A stretch of 64,000 bases of DNA from Diphasiastrum complanatum. Taxonomy: Eukaryota > Streptophyta > Lycopodiopsida > Lycopodiales > Lycopodiaceae. The position numbers and the translations under genes are program-made. Within the stretch, counting starts at the first letter, position 1. Each line of letters starts with the position of its first letter. The notes below the pieces were generated by a model, which did no database searches, was not told where the DNA came from, and was given only the letters and a program-made list of their open reading frames with translations. The stretch is from positions 54,278,983 to 54,342,982 of the forward strand of contig CM055099.1 in assembly GCA_029204225.1 (NCBI GenBank), read 5' to 3'. This document shows, piece by piece, positions 1 through 10,898 of this stretch.

Positions 1-72
1 CTGTATAAGTTTAAGCTCATCTAGACAAAATTTTACTCAATTGTTATCAACTCATAAAAGACATTAACATTT

Positions 73-849
<777 letters not shown>

Positions 850-2365
850 GTGCCGCTCCTGTTTAATCATTTCCAATTGTCCCATCACTTTTACCCAATT
901 CTGATTCTCGCGTTGTTTCATTGTTATAACATTGTCATTTTTCTTTTTCCACTTAAACTTTTCTTTTGTTTTCTTGCGTTCATGCTCCGTGCTCTCATCG
1001 CTCTCATAATCATCAGCGCTCTCGCATTCGACCTAGCTACTCGAGCGTCGAACACTTCACTATTCATCATGGATGCTGGAACAAGCTCATCTATCAATTG
1101 GAAAGTGCATGCTTCTATCAAAGTTTTAGCAATTCAAGCCCTGTTGGATCAATGCCGCCTCAATCATCTCAACATCGATCCATCAGTGGTGCTTGCTAAA
1201 GTTAGTAACGAGTTTGTGAATTTCATCAACTTGGTTACTAAAACAGATATCATAGTGCAGATGTGGGGTGTGTCTTATCTTTTCAACAAGACCACTTTTT
1301 CTATCGCTCTTGGATTGTCCCAAGATGGGGTTTCACATAACAAACCTAAGAAAGAGATCGACGAGAAGTACTTCCTGGCCAATTGTTTTGTGCCCAACAA
1401 GGGGTACAAAATCACCATGATCAAGGACCAGCAATTCAAACTCTTTTTGCAAATATGCTAATCAAGTTTTGTTTATTACGGATGCGGATGCCACCATTTC
1501 TGTCTAGAATTTTGGATGCATTAGTTGGATAGATGGTGTGCTTTGGAAGTATTACACATAAAGCATTTTTGAGATGGATAAAAAATAAGAAGTTTTCTAC
1601 TATTGGTGCACATATCTCATGCCTGTGCAAGCACATTGGTGTGCTAACAATGCAAAGAAGATGTTGCTTGAGGCGAGGCCGACACTTCCCATGACAATAG
1701 ATCTTTCGAGCCTCCTGCAACCCACTTTCTCAACACCACCAAGTCTCCAAGCAGATACAACTACTGCCATGGATGTTGATGGTGTACCACTCAAGCAGTT
1801 ACTACAAATGCCACAACATAGGACACAACATAGGAAGAGGTAGCAAAAGACACAGCACAGGAAGAGGTAGTAGCAAAAGTCACACAGTTGTTAGCTGCTA
1901 CTGTTACAGCACAACAAGATTCGACCTCGAAGAGCATCAGTCCCCGCCATTCGGAAGATGATGATGCAACAAGGATGACCTACTTGACGCTATCAAAGAT
2001 GTACAAGACAAAGAAAAGGAGATCAAGTCCGAGGCAGAAGAAGAGGAGCCCCAGCCTCAATGGTTTTTTGACTTATTTGAGGGCGCGTGAAAGACAATGT
2101 TGCACAAGTACACGAATATGATCAGAAAATGAGGGCTAAAGTCTTGAGACTCCTCCGAGCCAATGATGAATTGGTTGAAAATTTCAAACTCCAGTGCAGC
2201 ACCATTAAAAGTCTGGAGGTAGAGAAGAAGCAGCTTGAAGAGCAAAATTGGACTCTTGGTCAATACATTCAATTGTCGAATCAAGACATTTCATCATTAT
2301 GTACATCGTCAACACCAGGGAGAAGATCATTAGCATTAAGATCAATTATATCCAAAAATTCATGA
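850..2365 (+). pseudogene. Decayed gene of unknown function: alpha-helical N-domain, linker, coiled coil
   Basis: No single frame stays open, but three consecutive pieces in shifting frames look protein-like. Piece one (850-1461; the likely start is the Met at 1069, MDAGTSSS) is a globular domain rich in Leu, Lys and Phe. Piece two (about 1619-1843) is Pro/Thr-rich. Piece three (2087-2320) is a heptad-like coiled coil (KVLRLLRANDELVENF, LEVEKKQLEEQ). The order globular domain, Pro/Thr linker, coiled coil mirrors the third ORF of the gypsy element at 46159, so this may be an old relative of such a retroelement accessory gene. I found no convincing residue-by-residue match, so that link is inference. 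I do not recognise the family. Confidence 0.4.
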
Positions 2366-3137
2366 AGCTCTGTGGAAAAAGTACAAAAGAGATCAAGAGT
2401 GGATCCTAATCTGATCCTCAAGAGGGATTGGTTGTCAGATTACTTGATCTATCAATCTACTTCAGATTAAGATCAATCTAGATCAATTCTAGACACAAAA
2501 TCCTAACAAGAACAATCATTAATTGAAGGTAAGTGTACTTTATGGTTTCACACGTGTGAAACACTGTCTGAGTACGGACTCCAACCTGAAAATCAAGTAC
2601 ACATTGATAGAACCTCAAAACAATCAAAACAAATGTAGACAAATACTCAAAATTGCTTCCAAAACCAAGATTGGTGTCTCACATTGATTATGGCCAAATG
2701 TGGTTCTATATATACAATAAGTGGGAGCTCGTGGTACTGATCATCCCTCTGATCCCACATGTGTGAAGGTGCTTTGTCATATGATGATTCATCATGCAAA
2801 ACTGACACTTGGACAAAACCTTTTATTTTGAGCACTTTTGGTCCATTTTCCTTCTATATGGAGATCTACTTGGAAATCTTCTAGAAGTCAAAATTTGCCT
2901 ACTTCAGCTTATTTCACACATGTGAGCTGTCCTCTACACATGGGATATGACACCTAACCAAAGGATGTGGCTCATGCAATCAATAGATTGATGCCATGTG
3001 TCATATGTCTAGAAAACTAGTTTTTGGCCTTTTTAGCCACTAGAACTTGAATTAAATCATATGTACAACCTATATGATTATTGTACATGACAAGTACACT
3101 ATTTTCACACGTGGGAACAGGCTCCACACATGTGTAA
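2366..3137. other. Non-coding stretch rich in CACRTGTG palindromes
   Basis: No gene is seen. The stretch holds at least five variants of a CACACGTGTG/CACATGTG palindrome (2546-2561, about 2756, 2914, 3105 and 3125). The same motif sits at the inner ends of LTRs elsewhere in the window, so this may be a decayed LTR or leader. A 35-nt block at 2384-2418 is repeated almost exactly at 38551-38586. Confidence 0.45.
2546..2561. promoter_or_regulatory. 16-bp perfect palindrome with G-box core
   Basis: TTTCACACGTGTGAAA reads the same on both strands and is centred on CACGTG, the G-box bound by plant bHLH and bZIP factors. Protein binding here is inferred only. Confidence 0.5.
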
Positions 3138-3776
3138 TCATCTATATACAAGATTTTTGGCCTCTACCAAGCTTATTTTTGCATTTTTCACAAGCTCTTT
3201 GTTCAAAATACAAAGAGTCTCAACTTCAGTGAAGTAAAAAAGATCCGATATATCCAATATTGTCAAAAATGAATTATTATCTATAATATAAGTAGGCAAA
3301 GTGATCAAAGATTTATTAGAAGGAGAAAGGGTAGTGGGTGTTCTAGGGCTTTTAAAAGTAGCCCTATTTCGAACAAGATCAAAATCAAAACAATCATCTA
3401 AATGAACACTCGCGTCAATAAAAAAAGTATCTATATCTACAATCTTTGACTTTTCAGACTTTGTACCACTAGAAGAAGCTGCTTCAGAAGTGGAGGGCAC
3501 AGAGTCCGAATCGTCAGAAATATCTAACAAAAGCAAAAAAACAAAAGCAGACTGAAAATCAACAAATCTACATTTTTTATTGTGAATTGGACACTCATCT
3601 ACAGACTTGAAATCATTATGTAACTTAGTAAACATTCTGTCAAACTTAGCTTTGTAGATATGCTTGTCGAGTGCCACCAGGTCCTGATAATGAATCATGT
3701 CTTTATTCTGAGACCTGAATAACGGAGTATAGAGTAGGGACTTAAATCTGAGATATATCCCAGAAAATGCCTCCAC
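3138..3776 (-). CDS. Hypothetical protein, 212 aa, possibly a retroelement relic
   Basis: This is an intact reading frame of 212 codons from Met at 3776, in an AT-rich setting. The protein has a basic N-terminal third with a small Cys/His cluster (CPIHNKKC), an acidic Ser-rich middle (DISDDSDS then SSSGTKSEKS), and a C-terminal part ending in a Lys/Leu helix. I recognise no domain. It could be a fragment of an unannotated retroelement gag-like gene or a chance frame. Its neighbours are the palindrome-rich spacer and a truncated copia-A pol on the opposite strand. Confidence 0.3.
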   Translation of the reverse strand: MEAFSGIYLRFKSLLYTPLFRSQNKDMIHYQDLVALDKHIYKAKFDRMFTKLHNDFKSVDECPIHNKKCRFVDFQSAFVFLLLLDISDDSDSVPSTSEAASSSGTKSEKSKIVDIDTFFIDASVHLDDCFDFDLVRNRATFKSPRTPTTLSPSNKSLITLPTYIIDNNSFLTILDISDLFYFTEVETLCILNKELVKNAKISLVEAKNLVYR

Positions 3777-3965
3777 ACCAGGGCCCTCAGTTATAGAAGG
3801 TAGAATATAAAGAAAAGGAAAAAAAAGGATTTGAAATAGTCCAACCTATCAGTAATACCAAATTCATTAAAAAAAGAAAGCAAATTGGATTCAAAATTAG
3901 ATTTTCTAAACAAAAATAATAGAACTGAAGTTTCAAATAGCGCTCTCAAGCGCAAACCCCAGGTC

Positions 3966-5565
3966 AGAAAAGCACGCTGAAAATTATGTTTCTTTCCTAA
4001 ACTCTTTGGATGAACCTACAAGTGTAGATCAAGCAACGAAAGAGGAGGAGTAGATCCAAGCAATGGATCTTGAGTATCAAGCTCTTATGAAGAATGGAAC
4101 ATGGAGATTGGTGAAGTTGCCTAAGGACACAAAAGCTATTGGATACAAATGGATCTTCAAGGCGAAGACAAACCAAGATGGATCTATCAACAAGTACAAG
4201 GCAAGGTTAGTGGCAAAAGGATATGCTCAACAACAAGGGATTGACTATGATGAGACCTTTGCACCCGTGGCAAAGATGGTAAGCATTCAAGTCATCATTT
4301 CACTTGCTACACTTTATGGATGGAATCTATGGCAAATGGACATTTCAAATGCATTCTTAAATGGTGATATTGAGGAGGAAGTGTACATGGAGCAGCCCAA
4401 GAGCTACATTTCATCAACAAAGCCAAATCATGTGTGTCTATTACAAAAAGTTTGTATGGCCTTAAGCAAGCACCAAGGAGTTGGTATGCTAAGCTTAACA
4501 TTTTTTTACTCTCTCAAGGCTTTGTTATGAGTGAGTATGGTCATTCACTTTATTATAGGTTTGTTAGAAATGATGTTATTATCTTGCTAATCTATGTGGA
4601 TGATATCATCTTGAGTGGTGGAGACAATCAAGATGCGGAGGATATCAAGAATGCTATTAAAAAGGAGTTTGAGGTGCATGACCTTGGTAATTTGCATTAC
4701 ATTTTGGGACCAGAAGTCATTAGATCTTCTCAATCCACTTTCATTTGTCAGGAGAAGTATGATAATTCTATTCTAGAAAGATTTCATATGGTAGATGCAA
4801 AAGCTAGTGATACACCTATGGAGTCTCATGTAAAGCTAACTATAAGAGGTAGTGAAAGATCTTTCGAGGACATTACTCTGTATAGGAAGCTAGTTGGTTC
4901 ACTCATCTATCTAACCATTACTAGACCAAGTCTAAGTTATTGTGTTGGAAGATTGAGTCAATTCATGCAGGATCCTAGTGAGGAGCATTGGAAGCTAGGA
5001 AAGCGAATTTTGAGGTACATCATTGGAACTCGAGATTTTGGCATATTATATGAGGGATCATCACCTAATATTTTTGGATTTTCAGATTCAGACTATGTTG
5101 GAGATGTAATGGACAAGAAATCCATTAGTGCTCATTGTATTTTCATAGGTGATGGAGTGATATCATGGATGTCGAAGAAACAAGCCACTACCTCGTTGTC
5201 ATCTAGTGAGGCCGAGTACAAAGCTCTTACACATTGCACAAAGGAGATGGTATAAATCCAGAGGATGATCAAGGATCTTCACTTGATGGATTTTTCAGAG
5301 AGCTCAATAATCTTTTGTGACAATCAATCAACCCAAAGGCTGGCAACCAATCCTATCTTTCATGGTAGGAGTAAGCATATTGAGGTGCAATGTCATTTTG
5401 TGAGGAAGCAAGTCATTGCAAAGGAGATGGAACTTCAACATGTGTCTTCAAGGGAATGTGTAGCTGATATCTTTACCAAAGCATTGGAAAATGACTTGTT
5501 CATGAAGCATAGGACATCACTTGGAGTGTTATCAAAGTCCATGCTAAAACTAGTTGGCGAGAGAG
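3966..5565 (+). pseudogene. Copia-A pol remnant: reverse transcriptase and RNase H
   Basis: This is the 3' half of a Ty1/copia polyprotein, which copies element RNA into DNA in the virus-like particle. Visible in order: the inter-domain segment ending EPTSVDQAT, RT motifs (GYKWIFKAK, KARLVAKGYAQ, DISNAFLNG, catalytic YVDD near 4595), then RNase H (GFSDSDYVGD, SSSEAEYKALT) and the C-terminal HFVRKQVIAKEME ... ADIFTKAL block. Breaks: an in-frame TAG where Trp is expected near 4051, a frameshift near 4434-4450, and TAA for Trp at 5253. Gag, protease and integrase are missing. The reading frame ends directly at the 3' LTR. A minus-strand relative at 62.1-64 kb shares the NYV-FL-SLD segment. Confidence 0.93.
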
Positions 5566-6214
5566 TGTGAAAGATTCAATCAGTTTCATCATATTTGTTA
5601 TATTTCCATATTTGACATATTGAGGCCAACTTTGTTTTTAGACTTAGAGATTGACTTTTCAAAGTTCATTAGTCTAAATGTCATTTGAATAAACACTTTT
5701 TGAAAGTGTGGGAATGTTAGAAGACGAGTTTTGAGTAGATTCAAATTTGAACTTTGGGTACATTGAATCTAGACCAAAAAATAGTACGGTTAGAATTTTG
5801 GAGGGAAAGCCAAGTGGCCAAATAGGATTTGGACCTGTTATAAAAGGATGTAACTCATGGAGAGAGTGATCTTCTCTCTTCTCTATCTCATTTCATGCTT
5901 ATACATGGTTCTTTTGGGTTCCATTATCCATTGGTGCACTATACTTGTGATTGCATGCAATTTTATGTGTAGAATGATCTATAATTGTTGTTTTCCTATC
6001 CACACATGTGGAATACAATAGCTTGCTGGTTTTGTACGGACAAAAATAGTATTTTATCATTTCATTCAAGTTTGATCAAGTTCTATTAGTGTTTGCATCT
6101 CATTTTATGTGTAGATGCTGATTTTTCTACATTGGTGAGACTGGTAGTGTATTTCTCTTTCTAACCAAAGATCTTTCAAGTGGATTGGATCTTAAGGATC
6201 TGAAAACTTTCACA
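5566..6214 (+). mobile_element. 3' LTR of copia-A (649 bp)
   Basis: The LTR begins TGTGAAAGAT and ends ATCTGAAAACTTTCACA, giving inverted termini TGTGAA/TTCACA. It follows a short purine-rich tract (GCGAGAGAG) after the pol stop. A TATA-like TTATAAAAGG lies at about 5838. A CT-rich tract (TTCTCTCTTCTCTATCTC) follows it, and a CCACACATGTGG palindrome lies at about 6002. Other copies are at 58245, 59736, 61233 and 61714. The 5' LTR is missing. Confidence 0.88.
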
Positions 6215-6486
6215 GTCATCGCAAGGAGTGGAGAAATCTCATTGCCAAGCAAGAGCGGCATTTCATAAAAGTACACAACATGGTGGGACTAGCACAAAGA
6301 ACAGCTATATATTGCAACTTTTCCAATGGTTTTACAAAAGAATCCAAATTCATCATAATACAAAATCGACATATTATAAAAAATCTCAAAAAACATGCTA
6401 ATTTATACAAGCCAATAGGCAATAGACATATAGAGATTGTGTATATCAAATGAAATTTTTTACAAAGTACAATTCTTCAATATCTA

Positions 6487-6628
6487 CTATGCTTCCGACA
6501 CTTTCTCTAATAAATGTTGCAACTTAGAATCATGAAACAATTTTTTTCTTTCGTACGGATCCAAGAGCTCATAGTTTTCATGTTTACACATATCAACGTA
6601 AGCATCATACAATGCAAAATGAGATGAT
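6487..6628 (-). pseudogene. Candidate terminal exon of a host gene
   Basis: On the minus strand a polypyrimidine-poor but valid acceptor (CTGCTCAG) precedes an open stretch of about 46 codons (SSHFALYDAYVDMCKHENYE ... EKVSEA) ending in TAG. The composition is that of a folded, helical eukaryotic protein C-terminus, not of a retroelement. The roughly 270 bp to its left is AT-rich and could be a 3' UTR. It is wedged between a copia-A LTR and a copia-D body, so any upstream exon must lie beyond retroelement sequence. I do not recognise the gene; it may be a live gene with transposon-filled introns or a captured fragment. Confidence 0.35.
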
Positions 6629-6636
6629 CTGAGCAG

Positions 6637-9453
6637 GTGCATCAGACTCATGATGACCAGCCAGACACTCTGTGGCACAGGAGACTCTTCCACATGAACT
6701 CAATGGCACTTTACCAAACAAGCCATCATGGAGCAGTAACAGGGGTCAGCATCTTGAATGCAACCAGTTCGACCACCTGTGAAGCATGTTTGAAGGACAA
6801 GATGTCACGCACACCATTCGTCAAAGACTTCTACAGAACAACTAAGATTCTGGAGCTAGTGCATTTTGACATCTGTGGACCATTCAACGTGGTCTCAGTA
6901 GGAGGTTCAAAATATTATATAACCTTCATTGATGATTATAGCAAATTTGCCAGAGTGTATTTTATTCAGCATAAATCTGAAGACTTGATAAATTCACAGA
7001 ATATGTGAATTGGGCTGAGAGATGTACAGACAGCAAAGTGAAGCAGATCAGAATAGATCGAGGTGGCGAATACATCTCAAATCGCTTCATTGACTTTTGC
7101 AACGATCGTGGCATCATTCACAGAAGAACTGGAGCCTACACACCGTAGCACAATGGTATTGATGAATGAAAGAACATGACCCTAATGGAAACAGCCAGAT
7201 GCATGATGGCCTACTCAAAAGCTCCAAGGGCACTATGGGCTGAAGCAGTAGCTACAGTCGCATACATCCAGAACAGAACAGGCAAGTCTGGTGTCCCTCA
7301 CATGACACCACATGAGCTATGGTGGGGTAGAAAGCCCAATTTGTCTCACGTCAGAATCTTTGGCTATGCAACTTATGCACATATTCCTAATAAGCTTTGA
7401 ATAAAGCTTGATGAGAAAGCCGAGCATAGATTTCTAGTAGGATATGACAACAGTTCGTCATACTACAGAGTTTACATGCCAGACATGAACACTGTGAAAA
7501 CAGTGAGAGATGTCAGATTCGATGAGAGCAAGACAATGGCCAATGACAATCCTGTCAACTATGAAGTTCTGGAGAGACAATATTATGACCTGCCACCAAT
7601 GACAAAAGGAGCAGAGGACGAACACGAAAATGAAGATTTTTGAGTCATCTCCCATTTGAGCGACGAATCTGACGAAGAAAGATTCGAGAGACAACCTGCC
7701 GCCGTAGTTCTTGTAAACCAAGATGGTGCCGAACTGAGCAGAGCAGACAAAGACAAAGGCATAATTGTCCCAAGAGGATCTCCCAAAAGGTCAACAAGAC
7801 CACGAAGACCGCCAACAAGATATGTGCTAGGCAGCTCAGCTTCCACATCAGAAGAGTTTTGCAGATTCATTGGCGAACCACAGACTTTTGAGGAAGTGAT
7901 TGAAAGTCCAAAAAAAGACAAATGGATCCAAGCCATGAACGAAAAGATGGAGTTTATGAGGAAGAACCAGGTATGGACGTTGGAGCCATTACCACATAAG
8001 TGCAAGACCGTCAAATGCAAATGGGTTTTCAAGCTCAAATACGGACCAAATGGGAACATCACGAAATAAAGGCAAGACAGGTAGCGAAAGGTTTCTCTCA
8101 AAGATATGGTATTGACTACTCTGAAACCTTCTCTCCTGTCGTCAAACATTCATCCCTATATCTGTTATTTGCATATGCAGCAGCTTATGACCTCAAGATC
8201 CACATTATGGACGAGAAGACAGCCTTCTTGCATGGCGAATTAGACGAAGAGGTCTACATGGATACGTCTCGAATTCACTTCTTGACTATGCATGCAGAAT
8301 GCATAGAAGCATCTACGGTCTAAAACAATCAGCCCGACAATGGTACAAGAAGAAAGGTCAAGCCCTAAAATCATGAGGATTCAAGCCTCTGTTGGTTGAT
8401 TCTAATGTATATGTCAGAGTTACAGATGGGCAGATCATCAAAGTGGCTATATATGTGGATGACACTCTGGCACTTTGCAGGAGTGAGCAACTAATTGCTG
8501 AAGTAAAGGCAGACATCTCGAAACATTTTGAGATAGTGAATCTGGGAGAAGCCAGGTGTCACCTAGGCTTACAAATTGAAAGGGACTACAAGGGAAGTAA
8601 GTTATATCTTCACCAGTCTAGATACAACCAAGACATCCTAGAGGACTTTGGGATGCTGAACTGCAAAGGAGTGAACACTCCAATGCTCATAGGGACGGTG
8701 CTGACAAGCGACTGACTGTCCAAGGATTGAGGAAGAGAGGGGACAAATGCAGCTCACACCTTACAAGAAGCTGATAGGATCACTGTTGTACCTTGCAGAC
8801 AACACATGTCCTGATATTGCTTACACAGTGTTTAGGATGAGCCAATTTTGCACAAATCCAAGCTCGACACATTGGAAGATTACAAAACGTATTTTGCAAT
8901 ATCTTCAATTAACGAGGGATTATGGCTTGTGTTATTGTCGTGATGCAAGTTTCAAGATATTTTCCTACAGCGATGCTAGTTGGGCATCCCTCAAGGATGA
9001 TTGTAAAAGCATCTCAGGAGGATGCACCATCGCATCAAGAGCAACAGTTCTCTGGGTCAGCAAGAAGCAGACCGTTGTAGCCCAGTCATCCTGTGAAGCA
9101 GAATATGTTGCAGCAGCAAAGATGGCCAATGAAATAATCTGGCTAAGACATTTTCTGGACGAATTGGGTAAAGCAAGAAATGAGCCCCTGGTCTTGCAAA
9201 TGGACACCACCTCTGCAATACACCTAACAAAAGATCACGTGTTCCATTCCAGAATGAAGCACATTGCAATCAAGTACAACTTTGTCAAGGATCTAATTGA
9301 GAAGAAGATGTTGTAGACCACCTTCATCAGAACGAAAGTCATGGTTGCTGACATCTTCACTAAAGCCCTGGACAAAGGACTCTTTGAGAGACAGAGGAGC
9401 ACCCTCGGGATCATAAAGCTATCATGCTTTCAGAGGGAGCTGAAGAAATGAAA
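6637..9453 (+). pseudogene. Copia-D polyprotein remnant: pre-integrase, integrase, RT, RNase H
   Basis: A long, decayed Ty1/copia pol. It opens with a GAG-pre-integrase segment (LWHRRLFHMN ... CEACLKDK). Integrase core follows, with the catalytic region IDRGGEYIS and a degenerated second motif where the QNG-ER block is cut by TAG and TGA near 7146-7170. The AT-rich linker precedes RT ([59 protein letters not shown] near 8455) and RNase H (YSDASWASLKDD, SSCEAEYVAAAKM, ADIFTKALDKGLFERQR). Stops and frameshifts occur near 7008, 7398, 7641, 8067, 8275, 8373, 8713 and 9316. The start abuts the host-like exon at 6628, so the 5' half is missing. It belongs to a different lineage from copia-A, B and C, and a shorter relative lies at 57481-58244. 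Confidence 0.93.
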
Positions 9454-10155
9454 TGTTTCTAACTACAAAGCCTTGCTAGCTTTCAGCCCTCAGCCTGACG
9501 AAGATATTTGCGAACACAAAAGTCAGGAGACACGAAGCACAAAAAGTTTCGTGAACTCAAAAGTCGAAGGGACAAAGATGAACGGTTCGCGAACACGAAA
9601 GATTCACAAACAAGAATCTTTTGTGGTCCAGTACGAGAGAAGGCAAATGACTAAAACAAGACTTTCTCCTGACCTCCATGCACTAGAGAGTACCAGTGAG
9701 ATCATGCAAGTACCCAGAAGTATAGATATCTGATATGATGGCATGACGGCAGCAGATACATTTTAGGTCATGGCTAATCTGTCACTCTTGTATTTCCCTG
9801 ATTAGTTGTAGATGCTTAATCACTCTAATCTTAGATTTACATAGAGCAACTATACTTACTGGATGCTACTTGACATATAGATCAACAGAGCACACATACA
9901 GTGTAATGTAGTAGTCTGATGCTAGTAAGCAATCAAGACAAAATATAGAATACATGTCTGCCTGCGTGCAAACACAATGCTATCTAGTATCTGTAGATCC
10001 AACTGTCCGCTAGTAAAGCGAGACGATTGCTCTTGAGAGAACTATGTTTCTCTCACGCCAACGCACTGTGTGGATAGGCATGCAGTGCTTGAAGAAATCA
10101 GAGAAAGATCAATATAGATGATTTTCTTGTTGTGTCTAATCTCAAATGCTAATGC
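9454..10155 (+). other. Probable 3' flank/LTR of copia-D
   Basis: Non-coding sequence follows the purine run CAGAGGGAGCTGAAGAAATG at the end of copia-D pol and probably includes its LTR. I could not find the second LTR to set the ends. An 86-codon open frame inside (9473-9733) has no protein-like features. The far end is interrupted by the copia-B solo LTR. Confidence 0.45.
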
Positions 10156-10893
10156 TGTGAATAATTGAAAAAGATTATCTATGTTAGATATAGGGGTCTT
10201 ATGTTTTTTACATCAAGCATCTAGGTGTAGGATGTTGATAGGAACAAATTTGGCATAGATGGCAAATTATGCATTTCCACTTGTAATGCCACTATTGAGC
10301 CAAAATAGAGTAAGAGGCTAAACTCGTGCCAATTAGAGTGTAGACAAGTGTAATGATTTTGTTTGATGAATTCTAAGAGGTCCAATAGGATTTAGAGGTG
10401 GAACCATGTGAGGTCCAATAGGAATTTGAGGTGTGCTTGAATATAGTCCAATAGAACTAAGAGGTGCATGGATCAATGGTACAATAGGATTAAGAGGTGA
10501 CAAAGTGTGGTCCAATCATAGTTAATCATAGTGGTAGCTTGTGGATCTACTAGTATCATTGTACTCCTCATTTTGAAGCTAATTGATTTGGTGATTGTGT
10601 GGATTTTGAGTGTTATTGGATTTCTAGCTTTCTCTCTCTACCCGAGAGCTCATGATGGTTTTTCTCTCTCTACCCGAGGAGAGCAGCTTGTTTTTACTTA
10701 GAATAATTTCTTGAATACTTCCCACACGTGTGAGTGAGAGTTGGAAGTGATTGAATGCATGTAGTAGTGTGTTTTTGCCATAGGATCTAAGATTGATCTT
10801 GAATCTCAATCTAGTCTTGATCTTGGTGCATCTACACACCTTAGGAGATCACAAGTACATGTTGTGGACAATCCACACGTGTGAAATTCAACA
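10156..10893 (+). mobile_element. Copia-B solo LTR (738 bp) with 5-bp target duplication
   Basis: It starts TGTGAATAATTG and ends GAAATTCAACA. The flanking 5-mers AATGC (10151-10155) and AATGC (10894-10898) are identical, the expected 5-bp target duplication. No internal region is present, so this is a solo LTR left by LTR-LTR recombination. It aligns along its length with the 3' LTR at 23061-23792 and with the partial LTR at 38198. It contains two CACACGTGTG palindromes (about 10722 and 10873), the second close to the LTR end, and two CT-rich tracts followed by CCCGAG. Confidence 0.92.
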
Positions 10894-10898
10894 AATGC

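Noticed and set aside
9473-9733. 86-codon frame after copia-D
   Set aside because: It lies in LTR-like sequence, has no protein features, and begins past the polypurine tract.
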